NCBI RefSeq assembly: GCF_030348765.1
Contig: NZ_JAUCEU010000007.1
Span: 5,119,501-5,183,500, forward strand
Source of the DNA: Neobacillus sp. CF12
GTDB taxonomy: Bacteria; Bacillota; Bacilli; Bacillales; Cytobacillaceae
Direction of reading: 5' to 3'
DNA length: 64,000 bases
In this document: positions 55,459 to 64,000 of the stretch, piece after piece
How the letters are laid out: each line of letters starts with the position of its first letter
Position numbering within the stretch: position 1 is the stretch's first letter
Program-made: the position numbers and the translations under genes
The notes under the pieces: model-generated
Databases searched by the model: none
What the model saw: the letters and a program-made list of their open reading frames with translations, nothing else
Told to the model about the DNA's origin: nothing

Positions 55459-56334
55459 TTGCTTAAAGACCTTTTTACAAAAAATACTCTTAAAAAGAAA
55501 AAATATGCAACGATTCCTACCGAGGCTGCGAAAAATGATGTACCTGAAGGAATTATGACTAAATGTCCATCGTGTAAAACCATAATGTATACAAAAGAAC
55601 TTAATAAAAATTTGAAAGTTTGTATTACTTGTGGGTATCACTTCGGCATGAATGCAAAAGAGCGTATTGTCAGCTTTTTAGATGAAGGAAGCTTCGAAGA
55701 ACTAAATGAGAATATGGTTTCTGAAAACCCGTTGAACTTCCCAGATTACCTTGAAAAAGTAGAAAAAGACCGTCTAAAAACAAAGATTAATGAAGCGGTA
55801 GTTACTGGCTGTGGAACAGTAAATGAAAATAAGATTGTCGTAGCGATTATGGATTCTACTTTTAGAATGGGAAGTATGGGTTCTGTTGTGGGTGAAAAAA
55901 TCACACGTGCAATTGAAAAAGCGGATGAAATGTCAGTCCCATTTATTATTTTTACAGCCTCTGGCGGTGCAAGGATGCAAGAAGGCGTTCTTAGCCTAAT
56001 GCAAATGGCTAAGACAAGTGTTGCATTAAAGCGATTTAGTGACAATGGCGGGCTAATTATTTCAATCATGACTCACCCAACAACGGGAGGCGTTTCAGCC
56101 AGCTTCGCGTCACTTGGGGATTACAATTTTGCTGAACCGGGAGCATTAATAGGTTTTGCTGGCCGCAGAGTAATCGAACAATCTATTCGTGAGGAACTGC
56201 CTGAAGACTTTCAAACATCAGAGTTTCTATTGAAGCATGGTCAACTCGACGCCATTATTTCTCGACTTGACTTAATTGACAAAATCACAAACTTACTTGA
56301 AATTCATCAACCAGGAGGTGAGCTCGAATGGTAG
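55459..56334 (+). CDS. accD: Acetyl-CoA carboxylase carboxyltransferase subunit beta
   Basis: 291 residues from the TTG at 55459, behind GAGGGAGGT. This restores the usual LLKDLFTK...KKKYATIP N-terminus; an ATG 15 codons upstream has no ribosome site. A C4 zinc ribbon is seen at [23 protein letters not shown]. The crotonase-like core has [22 protein letters not shown] and [18 protein letters not shown]. With AccA it transfers the carboxyl group from biotin to acetyl-CoA, giving malonyl-CoA for fatty acid synthesis. Its stop overlaps the accA start. Confidence 0.96.
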   Translation: MLKDLFTKNTLKKKKYATIPTEAAKNDVPEGIMTKCPSCKTIMYTKELNKNLKVCITCGYHFGMNAKERIVSFLDEGSFEELNENMVSENPLNFPDYLEKVEKDRLKTKINEAVVTGCGTVNENKIVVAIMDSTFRMGSMGSVVGEKITRAIEKADEMSVPFIIFTASGGARMQEGVLSLMQMAKTSVALKRFSDNGGLIISIMTHPTTGGVSASFASLGDYNFAEPGALIGFAGRRVIEQSIREELPEDFQTSEFLLKHGQLDAIISRLDLIDKITNLLEIHQPGGELEW

Positions 56335-57302
56335 GAGAATTAGAATTTGAACGCCCGATCGTGCAATTACGGAATAAAATTGCCGAACTAAAAGAATTTA
56401 CAAAAACGGCCGATGTTGATTTATCTTCTGAAATTGAAAAATTAGAATCAAGGCTTGAGAAACTTGAAAAAGATATTTATGACAATATTAAACCATGGGA
56501 CAGAGTACAAATTGCTCGACATCCAAATAGACCGACCACATTAGACTATATTGAAAACCTCTTTGAAGGATTCTTTGAATGTCATGGGGACAGGTCATTT
56601 GGTGATGATGAAGCGATTGTAGGAGGGGTAGCTAAGTTTCATGGGTTGCCAATTACAGTTATCGGGCATCAAAGAGGCAAAGATACAAAAGAAAATATTC
56701 GCAGAAACTTTGGAATGCCTCATCCTGAAGGCTATAGGAAGGCACTTCGTTTGATGAAGCAGGCTGATAAATTTAATCGTCCGATTGTGTGCTTTATTGA
56801 TACGAAAGGAGCCTATCCAGGAAAGGCTGCAGAGGAACGGGGACAAAGCGAAGCAATTGCGCGAAACCTGTTTGAAATGGCCGGGCTAAAGGTTCCAGTC
56901 ATTTGTATCGTGATCGGTGAAGGGGGAAGTGGCGGTGCGCTTGCTTTAGGAGTAGGCAACCGGATGTATATGCTCGAAAATTCCACCTACTCCGTTATAT
57001 CACCAGAAGGTGCTGCTGCAATCCTTTGGAAAGACTCTTCACTTTCCAAGAAGGCTGCAGAGTCGATGAAAATTACTGCGCCTGACTTGAAGGAACTCGG
57101 CATCATTGATGATATCATCCCTGAAATTAAGGGTGGCGCACATAGAGATGTAAAGGGTCAAGCTGAGGCAATTGATACCGTATTGAAAAAGTCCTTAAAA
57201 GAACTTCTAGATCTGAATGAAGAAGAACTTGTTGCAGATCGCTATAATAAATTTAGAACAATAGGTGAATATTCCTTTTTAAAGGATTATATTAGCATTT
57301 AA
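56328..57302 (+). CDS. accA: Acetyl-CoA carboxylase carboxyltransferase subunit alpha
   Basis: 324 residues, ATG start behind GGAGGTGAG inside the accD end, so translation is coupled (7-base overlap). A helical N-terminus ([21 protein letters not shown]) precedes the crotonase-like core with [32 protein letters not shown] motif, [22 protein letters not shown] and [15 protein letters not shown]. It forms the A2D2 carboxyltransferase with AccD. A strong terminator follows. Confidence 0.97.
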   Translation: MVGELEFERPIVQLRNKIAELKEFTKTADVDLSSEIEKLESRLEKLEKDIYDNIKPWDRVQIARHPNRPTTLDYIENLFEGFFECHGDRSFGDDEAIVGGVAKFHGLPITVIGHQRGKDTKENIRRNFGMPHPEGYRKALRLMKQADKFNRPIVCFIDTKGAYPGKAAEERGQSEAIARNLFEMAGLKVPVICIVIGEGGSGGALALGVGNRMYMLENSTYSVISPEGAAAILWKDSSLSKKAAESMKITAPDLKELGIIDDIIPEIKGGAHRDVKGQAEAIDTVLKKSLKELLDLNEEELVADRYNKFRTIGEYSFLKDYISI

Positions 57303-57332
57303 AAACGTGCTCCGTGAGAGCACGTTTTTAAA
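57302..57332 (+). terminator. Terminator of accDA
   Basis: AAAACGTGCTC / GAGCACGTTTT stem with T-run. Confidence 0.88.
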
Positions 57333-58575
<1,243 letters not shown>

Positions 58576-58610
58576 AAAAGTACTAGTTGAAATATAGGAG
58601 GAAACAAAAG

Positions 58611-60374
58611 ATGTTGCGTAAAACAAAGATCGTTTGTACAATTGGTCCTGCAAGTGAAAGTGTAGAAAAATTGACTCAATTAATAGAATCTGGGATGAAT
58701 GTGGCCCGCTTGAATTTTTCCCATGGTGATTTTGAAGAGCATGGACAGAGAATCCTAAATATCCGAGAAGCTTCAAAAATGACGGGAAAAACGGTTGCTA
58801 TTTTACTTGATACAAAAGGTCCTGAAATTCGCACGAATAATATGGTAAACGGAGCAATTGAACTCAAATCAGGAGATAACATTATTATTTCGATGAACGA
58901 AGTAGAAGGTACTACTGAAAAGTTTTCAATTACATATCCTGGATTAATTGATGATGTTCATGTGGGATCAAAGATTCTATTAGATGACGGTCTGATTGGA
59001 CTAGAAGTTCTAACGATTGATAAGGAACAAAATGAGATTCAAACAAAAATCCTTAACAGTGGAACCTTGAAGAACAAAAAAGGAGTCAATGTTCCAGGAG
59101 TATCTGTAAAACTTCCAGGTATTACAGAAAAGGATACAAACGATATTCTTTTCGGAATTGAACAGGGTATTGATTTTATAGCCGCTTCCTTTGTTAGACG
59201 TGCAAGTGATGTTCTAGAGATTCGCCAGATTCTAGAAGAAAAGCAAGCTACACACATTCATATTATTCCTAAGATAGAAAACCAAGAAGGCGTAGATAAC
59301 ATTGATGAAATCTTAGAAGTTTCCGATGGTCTAATGGTCGCACGTGGTGATTTAGGAGTTGAAATACCTGCTGAAGAAGTACCTCTTGTGCAAAAAATGT
59401 TAATAAAAAAATGTAATGCACATGGTAAACCTGTTATAACTGCTACACAAATGCTTGACTCTATGCAGCGTAATCCACGCCCAACACGTGCAGAAGCAAG
59501 TGATGTTGCCAATGCAATCTTTGATGGTACAGACGCCATTATGTTATCTGGAGAAACTGCTGCAGGAATATATCCGGTTGAAGCCGTTCAAACCATGCAT
59601 AATATTGCTTCTAGAGCAGAACAGGCTTTAGACCATAAAGAAATTTTATCTGCCCGCAGCAAAGATACAGAACACAATCTAACGGATGCAATTGGTCAGT
59701 CAGTTGCTCATACAGCTCTAAATTTAGATGTGAATGCGATTATTACACCAACTGAAAGTGGTCATACTGCAAGAATGATATCTAAATACCGTACAAAAGC
59801 ACCAATTGTTGCTGTGACAGCAAACGAGCATGTATGCCGCCGTTTAGCGCTTGTATGGGGTGTATATCCTCAACTCGGTAGAATGTGCAGCTCAACAGAT
59901 GAAATGCTGGATAGCGCTGTTGAAGATAGTGTAAACAGCGGTCTCGTCAAACATGGTGATCTAGTTGTTATTACAGCTGGTGTCCCAGTTGGTGAAGCTG
60001 GTACAACGAACTTAATGAAAATTCATGTTGTCGGCGATATTATTACGAGAGCGCAAGGAATCGGCCGCAAATCAGCTTTTGGTAAAGTGGTTATCGCCCA
60101 TAACGCGGGAGAGGCTATTGAAAAAGTAAAACCAGGTTCCATTTTAGTTACACTTGGTTCCGACCGTGATATGGTACCAGCAATTGAAAAATGCGCAGCC
60201 TTGATAACGCAAGAAGGCGGGTTAACCAGCCATGCTGCAGTTGTGGGACTTAACCTTGGGATTCCAGTAATAGTTGGTGTTGAAAACGCCCTAGAACTAT
60301 TTAGAGATGGTCAAGAAATCACTGTAGACGCATCAAGAGGTGTCATTTATAACGGGCATGCAAGTGTGCTATAA
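58611..60374 (+). CDS. pyk: Pyruvate kinase with C-terminal PEP-utiliser domain
   Basis: 587 residues from the ATG at 58611, behind AGGAGG. N-terminal [17 protein letters not shown], catalytic [27 protein letters not shown] and the nucleotide/metal residues NFSHG. After the usual C-terminal domain comes a PEP-utilisers mobile domain (about 475-587) with [27 protein letters not shown], whose TSHA histidine motif is that of PPDK/EI enzymes. This longer form is normal in Bacillus. It makes pyruvate and ATP from PEP. Confidence 0.97.
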   Translation: MLRKTKIVCTIGPASESVEKLTQLIESGMNVARLNFSHGDFEEHGQRILNIREASKMTGKTVAILLDTKGPEIRTNNMVNGAIELKSGDNIIISMNEVEGTTEKFSITYPGLIDDVHVGSKILLDDGLIGLEVLTIDKEQNEIQTKILNSGTLKNKKGVNVPGVSVKLPGITEKDTNDILFGIEQGIDFIAASFVRRASDVLEIRQILEEKQATHIHIIPKIENQEGVDNIDEILEVSDGLMVARGDLGVEIPAEEVPLVQKMLIKKCNAHGKPVITATQMLDSMQRNPRPTRAEASDVANAIFDGTDAIMLSGETAAGIYPVEAVQTMHNIASRAEQALDHKEILSARSKDTEHNLTDAIGQSVAHTALNLDVNAIITPTESGHTARMISKYRTKAPIVAVTANEHVCRRLALVWGVYPQLGRMCSSTDEMLDSAVEDSVNSGLVKHGDLVVITAGVPVGEAGTTNLMKIHVVGDIITRAQGIGRKSAFGKVVIAHNAGEAIEKVKPGSILVTLGSDRDMVPAIEKCAALITQEGGLTSHAAVVGLNLGIPVIVGVENALELFRDGQEITVDASRGVIYNGHASVL

Positions 60375-60377
60375 GTA

Positions 60378-60412
60378 AGAAAAAGAAGGGAGATTCCCTT
60401 CTTTTTTCAATT
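60378..60412 (+). terminator. Terminator of pfkA-pyk
   Basis: AAGAAGGGA / TCCCTTCTT stem followed by TTTTC. Confidence 0.85.
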
Positions 60413-60459
60413 ATTCGGTATATAATAGATACAAGCATGTTTTTGAAGGGGATAGAAAA

Positions 60460-60846
60460 ATGCGTTATTTAGCACTATTAATTATATTAATTCCGGCTAT
60501 AGATATTGCTGTCCTATTGATATCAGGTAATACAATAGGTGTGTTTCCTACGATTGCTTTTATTATTATGACAGGAGTCATCGGAGCCTATTTAGCTAAG
60601 AGGGAAGGCTTACAGACCATAAAAAGAGCACAGGAACAACTCGCATATGGTCAAATTCCAGGGGATTCAGTACTAGATGGCATCTGTATACTAATTGGCG
60701 GAACTCTTTTATTGACACCCGGATTCATTACAGATATTGCTGGATTCTTATTGTTGTTCCCGCCGTCTAGAAAACCATTTAAGTTTTTAATGATTAATGC
60801 TCTGCGCAGGAGAATTGAAAAAGGCAATATTAAAATAATAAAATAA
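60460..60846 (+). CDS. fxsA: FxsA-family membrane protein
   Basis: 128 residues behind GAAGGGG, with four hydrophobic stretches (about 3-21, 26-46, 70-88 and 90-104). The family pattern is visible: GAYLAKREGLQTIKRAQEQLAYGQIPGDSVLDGICILIGGTLLLTPGFITDIAGFLLL. E. coli FxsA relieves F-plasmid exclusion of phage T7; the general role is unknown. In Bacillus it sits between pyk and ytvI. Confidence 0.9.
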   Translation: MRYLALLIILIPAIDIAVLLISGNTIGVFPTIAFIIMTGVIGAYLAKREGLQTIKRAQEQLAYGQIPGDSVLDGICILIGGTLLLTPGFITDIAGFLLLFPPSRKPFKFLMINALRRRIEKGNIKIIK

Positions 60847-60883
60847 AAACGACTTAACGGCTGGGAATCAGATTAGCAACCGC

Positions 60884-61082
60884 TTTGATAAATAGGCGGA
60901 GGAATTCCGCTTAATTAGAAAATATGAATAAAAATCGCTTAAATAGACGGAGAAATTCCGTCTATTAACTAAAAAAACGTGAAAATGGGTAATTTTTCTC
61001 TGAATAGCCGGAAAAACTCCGCTTATTTATTCAGAAAAGAACCCCATTCAGCAAATAAGCGGGAATTCTCCGCTTATTTCCT
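60884..61082. repeat. Cluster of four AATAAGCGGA...TCCGCTTATT palindromes
   Basis: Imperfect palindromes at 60890-60917, 60940-60968, 61002-61030 and 61052-61079, each with a GCGGA/TCCGC (or GACGGA/TCCGTC) core flanked by AATA/TATT arms. Spacing between units is 45-60 bases. They fill the gap between fxsA and ytvI and carry no open frame. The last unit (AAATAAGCGG / CCGCTTATTT) is a perfect stem. Confidence 0.85.
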
Positions 61083-61111
61083 TTTGACGGTTACTCGATT
61101 ACTGATTCCTA

Positions 61112-61148
61112 ATAAAGAAACTCACCAACTATGGTGAGTTTCTTTGTA
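61112..61148 (-). terminator. Terminator of ytvI
   Basis: AAAGAAACTCACC / GGTGAGTTTCTTT stem, bidirectional. Confidence 0.85.
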
Positions 61149-61150
61149 TA

Positions 61151-62266
61151 TTAAATTTCTTTTCCTTTAATAAAGGTCCAAAGGTCGTGAAAAACTTTTG
61201 CACGGTAGAGTGTGCTTACGATTACTAGGGTAACTGGACCGACAATTAATCCAAGGAAGCCGATTAATTTGAATCCGACAAATAAGGCAATTAAGGTGGC
61301 TAATGGATCGAGCCCGATATTGGACGAAAGTATTTTTGGCTCCATAATTTGTCTCTGAACGATAACAAGTAAATAGAGTACTCCTAAACCCACTGCCAGT
61401 CCAATATCCCCTGTTATCACCTCATAAATGATCCATGGTACAAAAATAGCTCCGGTACCAAGATACGGAATAATGTCAACGATGCCCGTTATTAAAGCAA
61501 TCGTAATGGCATAATCAACTCGGAGGACAAGCAGCCCAATTAAAATAATCACGGTTGTTATCGAAATAAGGGTCAATTGAGCCTTAAGAAAACCGAATAA
61601 AGCCTTTTGTAAATCAAGATATACAGATTTACCGCTAGATTTAGCTTTCTCTGGTAAAATGCTGCTTCCAATGCGTGAGAATCTGTGCCAATCCTTACTA
61701 ATAAAGAAAGTTGCTAATAAGGAAAAAATTAGTACGGTTGCGGCGTTGGGAAACCATGACAGGATTACTGGAATATTGCCGAATAGATTTTGAATGAAAT
61801 CTCCAACAGTGGATCCGATGGTTGCACCTACATTTTCAATATTAGAGATAATCGTATTTTGCTGCCCATCTTCTAATTGGTTAAACATGCTAGTTAGTTG
61901 ATTATAAAGAGGAATAATTTGCGCAGTAATATACTCTTCGATGTAGCTTATTAACGTATCTAAGTGCTCAGGAACTACTCTAGCCAGGTAGTTTGCACCG
62001 GAAACAATTTCGGCCACTAACAGTGTAACTAAGCCTGCAGCGAAGGCGAAAATGATGATTAAAGCCGAAAAAACAGCTAATCCCCGGGGCATACGAAGTT
62101 TTTTTTCAAAAATGTTAACAATTGGATTGATAAAAAATGCAATAACAATCGCAATTAGAAATGGATAGGTCACTTTTGACAAATAATAAAATGATAGTAG
62201 TCCGAGAACCACAATGCCAATCACCAAGAAAAACCTAAACGTCCGATACAAGTACTTTTTATCCAA
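61151..62266 (-). CDS. ytvI: AI-2E/YtvI-family integral membrane protein
   Basis: 371 residues if started at the TTG at 62266. An ATG two codons upstream directly abuts AAGGAGGT and is too close to be the start. About seven to eight hydrophobic helices in the UPF0118/AI-2E exporter pattern, with VDIIPYLGTGAIFVPW and GLDPLATLIALFVGFKLIGFLGLIVGP as the signature loops. B. subtilis YtvI is a sporulation-associated membrane protein; transport substrate unknown. Order fxsA, ytvI, ytwI, citZ is conserved. Confidence 0.9.
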   Translation of the reverse strand: MDKKYLYRTFRFFLVIGIVVLGLLSFYYLSKVTYPFLIAIVIAFFINPIVNIFEKKLRMPRGLAVFSALIIIFAFAAGLVTLLVAEIVSGANYLARVVPEHLDTLISYIEEYITAQIIPLYNQLTSMFNQLEDGQQNTIISNIENVGATIGSTVGDFIQNLFGNIPVILSWFPNAATVLIFSLLATFFISKDWHRFSRIGSSILPEKAKSSGKSVYLDLQKALFGFLKAQLTLISITTVIILIGLLVLRVDYAITIALITGIVDIIPYLGTGAIFVPWIIYEVITGDIGLAVGLGVLYLLVIVQRQIMEPKILSSNIGLDPLATLIALFVGFKLIGFLGLIVGPVTLVIVSTLYRAKVFHDLWTFIKGKEI

Positions 62267-62373
62267 TAACATACCTCCTTAAAAAGTCAATTAGGTAGCT
62301 TTAGTTTAACATTTTTTGTACAAAACTGCATGATTTTCCATATTAGGTCCAAAAGAAAAGGTGGATGAGATAC

Positions 62374-62835
62374 ATGTTAAATGAGTCAACATTGTTCCTA
62401 TTACTTCTATTAATCATTGGTTTTATCGTAAAAAATAACTCTTTGTTGATTGCCATTATCGTTTTACTAGTATTAAAATTGAGCGGACTTGATTCAAAAA
62501 CGTTCACCTTTATCCAGGGTAAAGGAATTAATTGGGGAGTTACCGTCATTACGATTGCAGTTTTAGCTCCAATCGCCTCAGGTGATATTGGCTTTAAGGA
62601 TTTATCGAGTGCGTTTAAGTCACCTCTTGCATGGGTAGCTCTTATTTCTGGTATGATTGTAGCCTTATTAGCAAAGGGCGGAGTATCATTATTAGAACAT
62701 GACCCTCATATAACAACTGCACTTGTTTTGGGAACCATTCTATCTGTATCCATATTCAAAGGCGTTGCGGTAGGCCCGCTAATCGGAGCGGGAATAGCAT
62801 ATACAGCAATGAAAATGATCGATTTTTTTCGATAG
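62374..62835 (+). CDS. ytwI: DUF441 membrane protein (YtwI)
   Basis: 153 residues from the ATG at 62374, about 9 bases after AAAGGTGG; another in-frame ATG at 62365 overlaps that site. Four to five hydrophobic helices, with the DUF441 signature KGINWGVTVITIAVLAPIASGDIGFKDL and KGVAVGPLIGAGIAY. Function unknown. Divergent from ytvI and upstream of citZ, as in other Bacillus. Confidence 0.9.
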   Translation: MLNESTLFLLLLLIIGFIVKNNSLLIAIIVLLVLKLSGLDSKTFTFIQGKGINWGVTVITIAVLAPIASGDIGFKDLSSAFKSPLAWVALISGMIVALLAKGGVSLLEHDPHITTALVLGTILSVSIFKGVAVGPLIGAGIAYTAMKMIDFFR

Positions 62836-62881
62836 CTATTTTGTAAAATAATATTTTTTTGAACTTTTCACCCCCTTTTCA

Positions 62882-62910
62882 TTCACAAAAATCTGATAAT
62901 TGTTTATAAT
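62882..62910 (+). promoter_or_regulatory. Promoter of citZ
   Basis: TTCACA (62882-62887), 17-base spacer, TATAAT (62905-62910). Confidence 0.7.
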
Positions 62911-62915
62911 AGGAC

Positions 62916-62930
62916 TTGAAAGCGTATCCT
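62916..62930. promoter_or_regulatory. cre site overlapping the citZ transcription start
   Basis: TTGAAAGCGTATCCT fits the CcpA operator consensus WTGNAANCGNWNNCW at every position. It begins 5 bases after the -10 box, a repressing position. CcpA repression of citZ is established in B. subtilis. Confidence 0.8.
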
Positions 62931-62997
62931 TTTTTACATAAGTTATATAAATATGCTAGATTACTTGTAAAGGGACTTTTTTATTGAGGAAAAGTTA

Positions 62998-63165
62998 ATG
63001 GGCTTGTTGGATTTATCCCGAGCAAGCGCTCAATCTAGATATTTGTTTGAAAAAGAGGCGCTACAGAATTTCATGATAAAGTTTGAAATGAAGATTTTCT
63101 TTCAAAAGGCTGTGCATCATTATCGGGTTCAGCTGATAAAAATACTTCTTTTAACAAATGGGTAA
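62998..63165 (+). CDS. Possible 55-residue leader ORF upstream of citZ
   Basis: ATG start 7 bases after GAGGA, reading MGLLDLSRASAQSRYLFEKE ... KILLLTNG and a stop 40 bases before the citZ start. It lies wholly inside the citZ leader transcript. It is basic in its second half, with no membrane segment and no family match. It may be a real small protein or leader peptide, or chance: codon composition is not decisive. Confidence 0.3.
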   Translation: MGLLDLSRASAQSRYLFEKEALQNFMIKFEMKIFFQKAVHHYRVQLIKILLLTNG

Positions 63166-63205
63166 TGGGTAAAGGGGAAAATAGAACGAGAAGGAGAGAT
63201 TTTCT

Positions 63206-64000
63206 ATGACAGTAACACGTGGTCTTGAAGGGGTAGTGGCAACAACTTCTTCCATCAGTTCAATCATTGATGATACGTTAACGTATGTTGGGTATGGCAT
63301 CGACGATTTAGCTGAAAATGCAAGCTTTGAAGAAGTAATTTATTTATTGTGGCACCGTCGATTACCAACTGAACCAGAATTAGCAGAACTAAAAAAACAG
63401 CTTGCTGAAAATGCAGCACTTCCACAAGAAGTAATTGAGCACTTTAAGATGTATCCAATTGAAAAGGTTCATCCAATGGCTGCTCTTCGTTCTGCAGTTT
63501 CTTTATTGGGCCTCTATGATGAAGAAGCAGACTTAATGGATTCAGAGTCAAACTATCAAAAGGCGATACGACTTCAAGCTAAAATGCCTGCAATCGTAAC
63601 GACTTTTGCACGCGTTAGAAAAGGTCTTGAACCCATTGCGCCTAGAACGGATTTAAACTTTGCAGCAAACTTCCTTTACATGCTGTCTGGTCAAGAGCCT
63701 GATGAAATCGCTGTAAACGCTTTAGACAAAGCACTTGTTTTACATGCAGATCATGAACTTAATGCGTCTACATTTACAGCAAGAGTTTGTGTAGCGACTT
63801 TATCGGATGTGTATTCAGGCATTACAGCTGCGATTGGAGCTCTAAAAGGTCCACTTCACGGTGGTGCAAATGAAGCGGTAATGAAAATGCTTAAAGAAAT
63901 TGGTACAATTGAAAATGTTGAGCCATATGTTCGTGGAAAACTTGAGAAGAAGGAAAAAATCATGGGCTTTGGACATCGCGTTTATCGCTCAGGAGATCCT
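63206..64000 (+). CDS. citZ: Citrate synthase (partial, continues beyond window)
   Basis: 265 codons visible, ATG start behind AGAAGGAGAG. Conserved citrate synthase blocks: LTYVGYGIDDLAENASFEEVIYLLW, the catalytic-site histidines in LHADHELNASTF and GPLHGGANEAVMKML, and IMGFGHRVYRSGDP at the window edge. It condenses acetyl-CoA with oxaloacetate, the entry step of the TCA cycle. It is the short (about 370-residue) bacterial type. The position downstream of ytwI matches citZ; in B. subtilis icd and mdh follow. Under CcpA control by the cre at its start site. Confidence 0.95.
   Translation, partial: MTVTRGLEGVVATTSSISSIIDDTLTYVGYGIDDLAENASFEEVIYLLWHRRLPTEPELAELKKQLAENAALPQEVIEHFKMYPIEKVHPMAALRSAVSLLGLYDEEADLMDSESNYQKAIRLQAKMPAIVTTFARVRKGLEPIAPRTDLNFAANFLYMLSGQEPDEIAVNALDKALVLHADHELNASTFTARVCVATLSDVYSGITAAIGALKGPLHGGANEAVMKMLKEIGTIENVEPYVRGKLEKKEKIMGFGHRVYRSGDP

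Overview
The window reads as chromosomal DNA of a Bacillaceae bacterium, probably a Bacillus or Neobacillus-like endospore former. Evidence: low-GC sequence, Gram-positive T-box, RAT and S4-leader type regulation, sporulation genes (alpha/beta-type SASP, ytfJ/gerW, ytrH-ytrI, ytvI, refZ), and a backbone order that follows the B. subtilis 260-degree region closely: tyrS / rpsD / ytsP / refZ / ezrA / nifZ-thiI / sasp / mbcS / nadK / sppA-yteJ-ytfI-ytfJ-tpx-ytxK-ackA / moaB / uspA / ald / pepQ / ytkL / ytoI / ytpI / nrnA / ytrI-ytrH / dnaE / ytsJ / GntR / accD-accA / pfkA-pyk / fxsA / ytvI / ytwI / citZ. Species assignment is an inference from gene order and style, not a database match.

Layout. 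1-4223: a class A penicillin-binding protein that runs off the left edge, tyrS behind a tyrosine T-box, and a tiny membrane protein. 4224-19600: an accessory island of about 15 kb splitting the usual tyrS-rpsD neighbourhood. It holds an IS110-family element with a structured non-coding flank (candidate bridge RNA), a secreted GH84 beta-N-acetylglucosaminidase under a RAT antiterminator/terminator and a cre-like site, a second identical RAT in front of a wrecked PTS glucose-family EIIA(B) gene, a LicT/BglG-type antiterminator, a very large secreted GH20 hexosaminidase with five accessory domains, and two adjacent secreted proteins with two-blade propeller modules that I cannot assign. 19658-22493: rpsD with its leader, a dead PLP-dependent sulfur-amino-acid lyase gene, and an 11-copy tandem array of 52-bp hairpin units. 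22494-41747: core genes for cell division, tRNA thiolation, NAD, acetate, redox, protease and spore functions. 41748-43500: a truncated IS1182-family element flanked by inverted copies of a GC-rich repeat and by two copies of the ald terminator hairpin. 43508-43746: a 6S-like RNA on the minus strand. 43802-64000: core genes ending in a partial citZ.

How it works together. The island looks like a GlcNAc-glycan scavenging module (secreted GH84 and GH20, antiterminator, PTS remnant) in which the transporter has been lost while both RNA switches persist. In the backbone, a FadR-subfamily GntR gene sits between a malic enzyme gene and accDA, and an identical 11-bp palindrome lies in front of both flanking units, suggesting one regulator couples malate-derived NADPH/pyruvate with malonyl-CoA synthesis. 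CcpA-type cre sites precede ackA and citZ at positions fitting activation and repression respectively.

Most interesting points for follow-up: the propeller gene pair, the IS110 non-coding flank, the RAT pair with a dead PTS, the shared ends of the tandem-array locus and the IS1182 locus with duplicated terminator hairpins, the recurring TTCCCCCAAT motif confined mostly to the island, and the GntR/malic enzyme/acc operators. No rRNA, tRNA or CRISPR array was seen.
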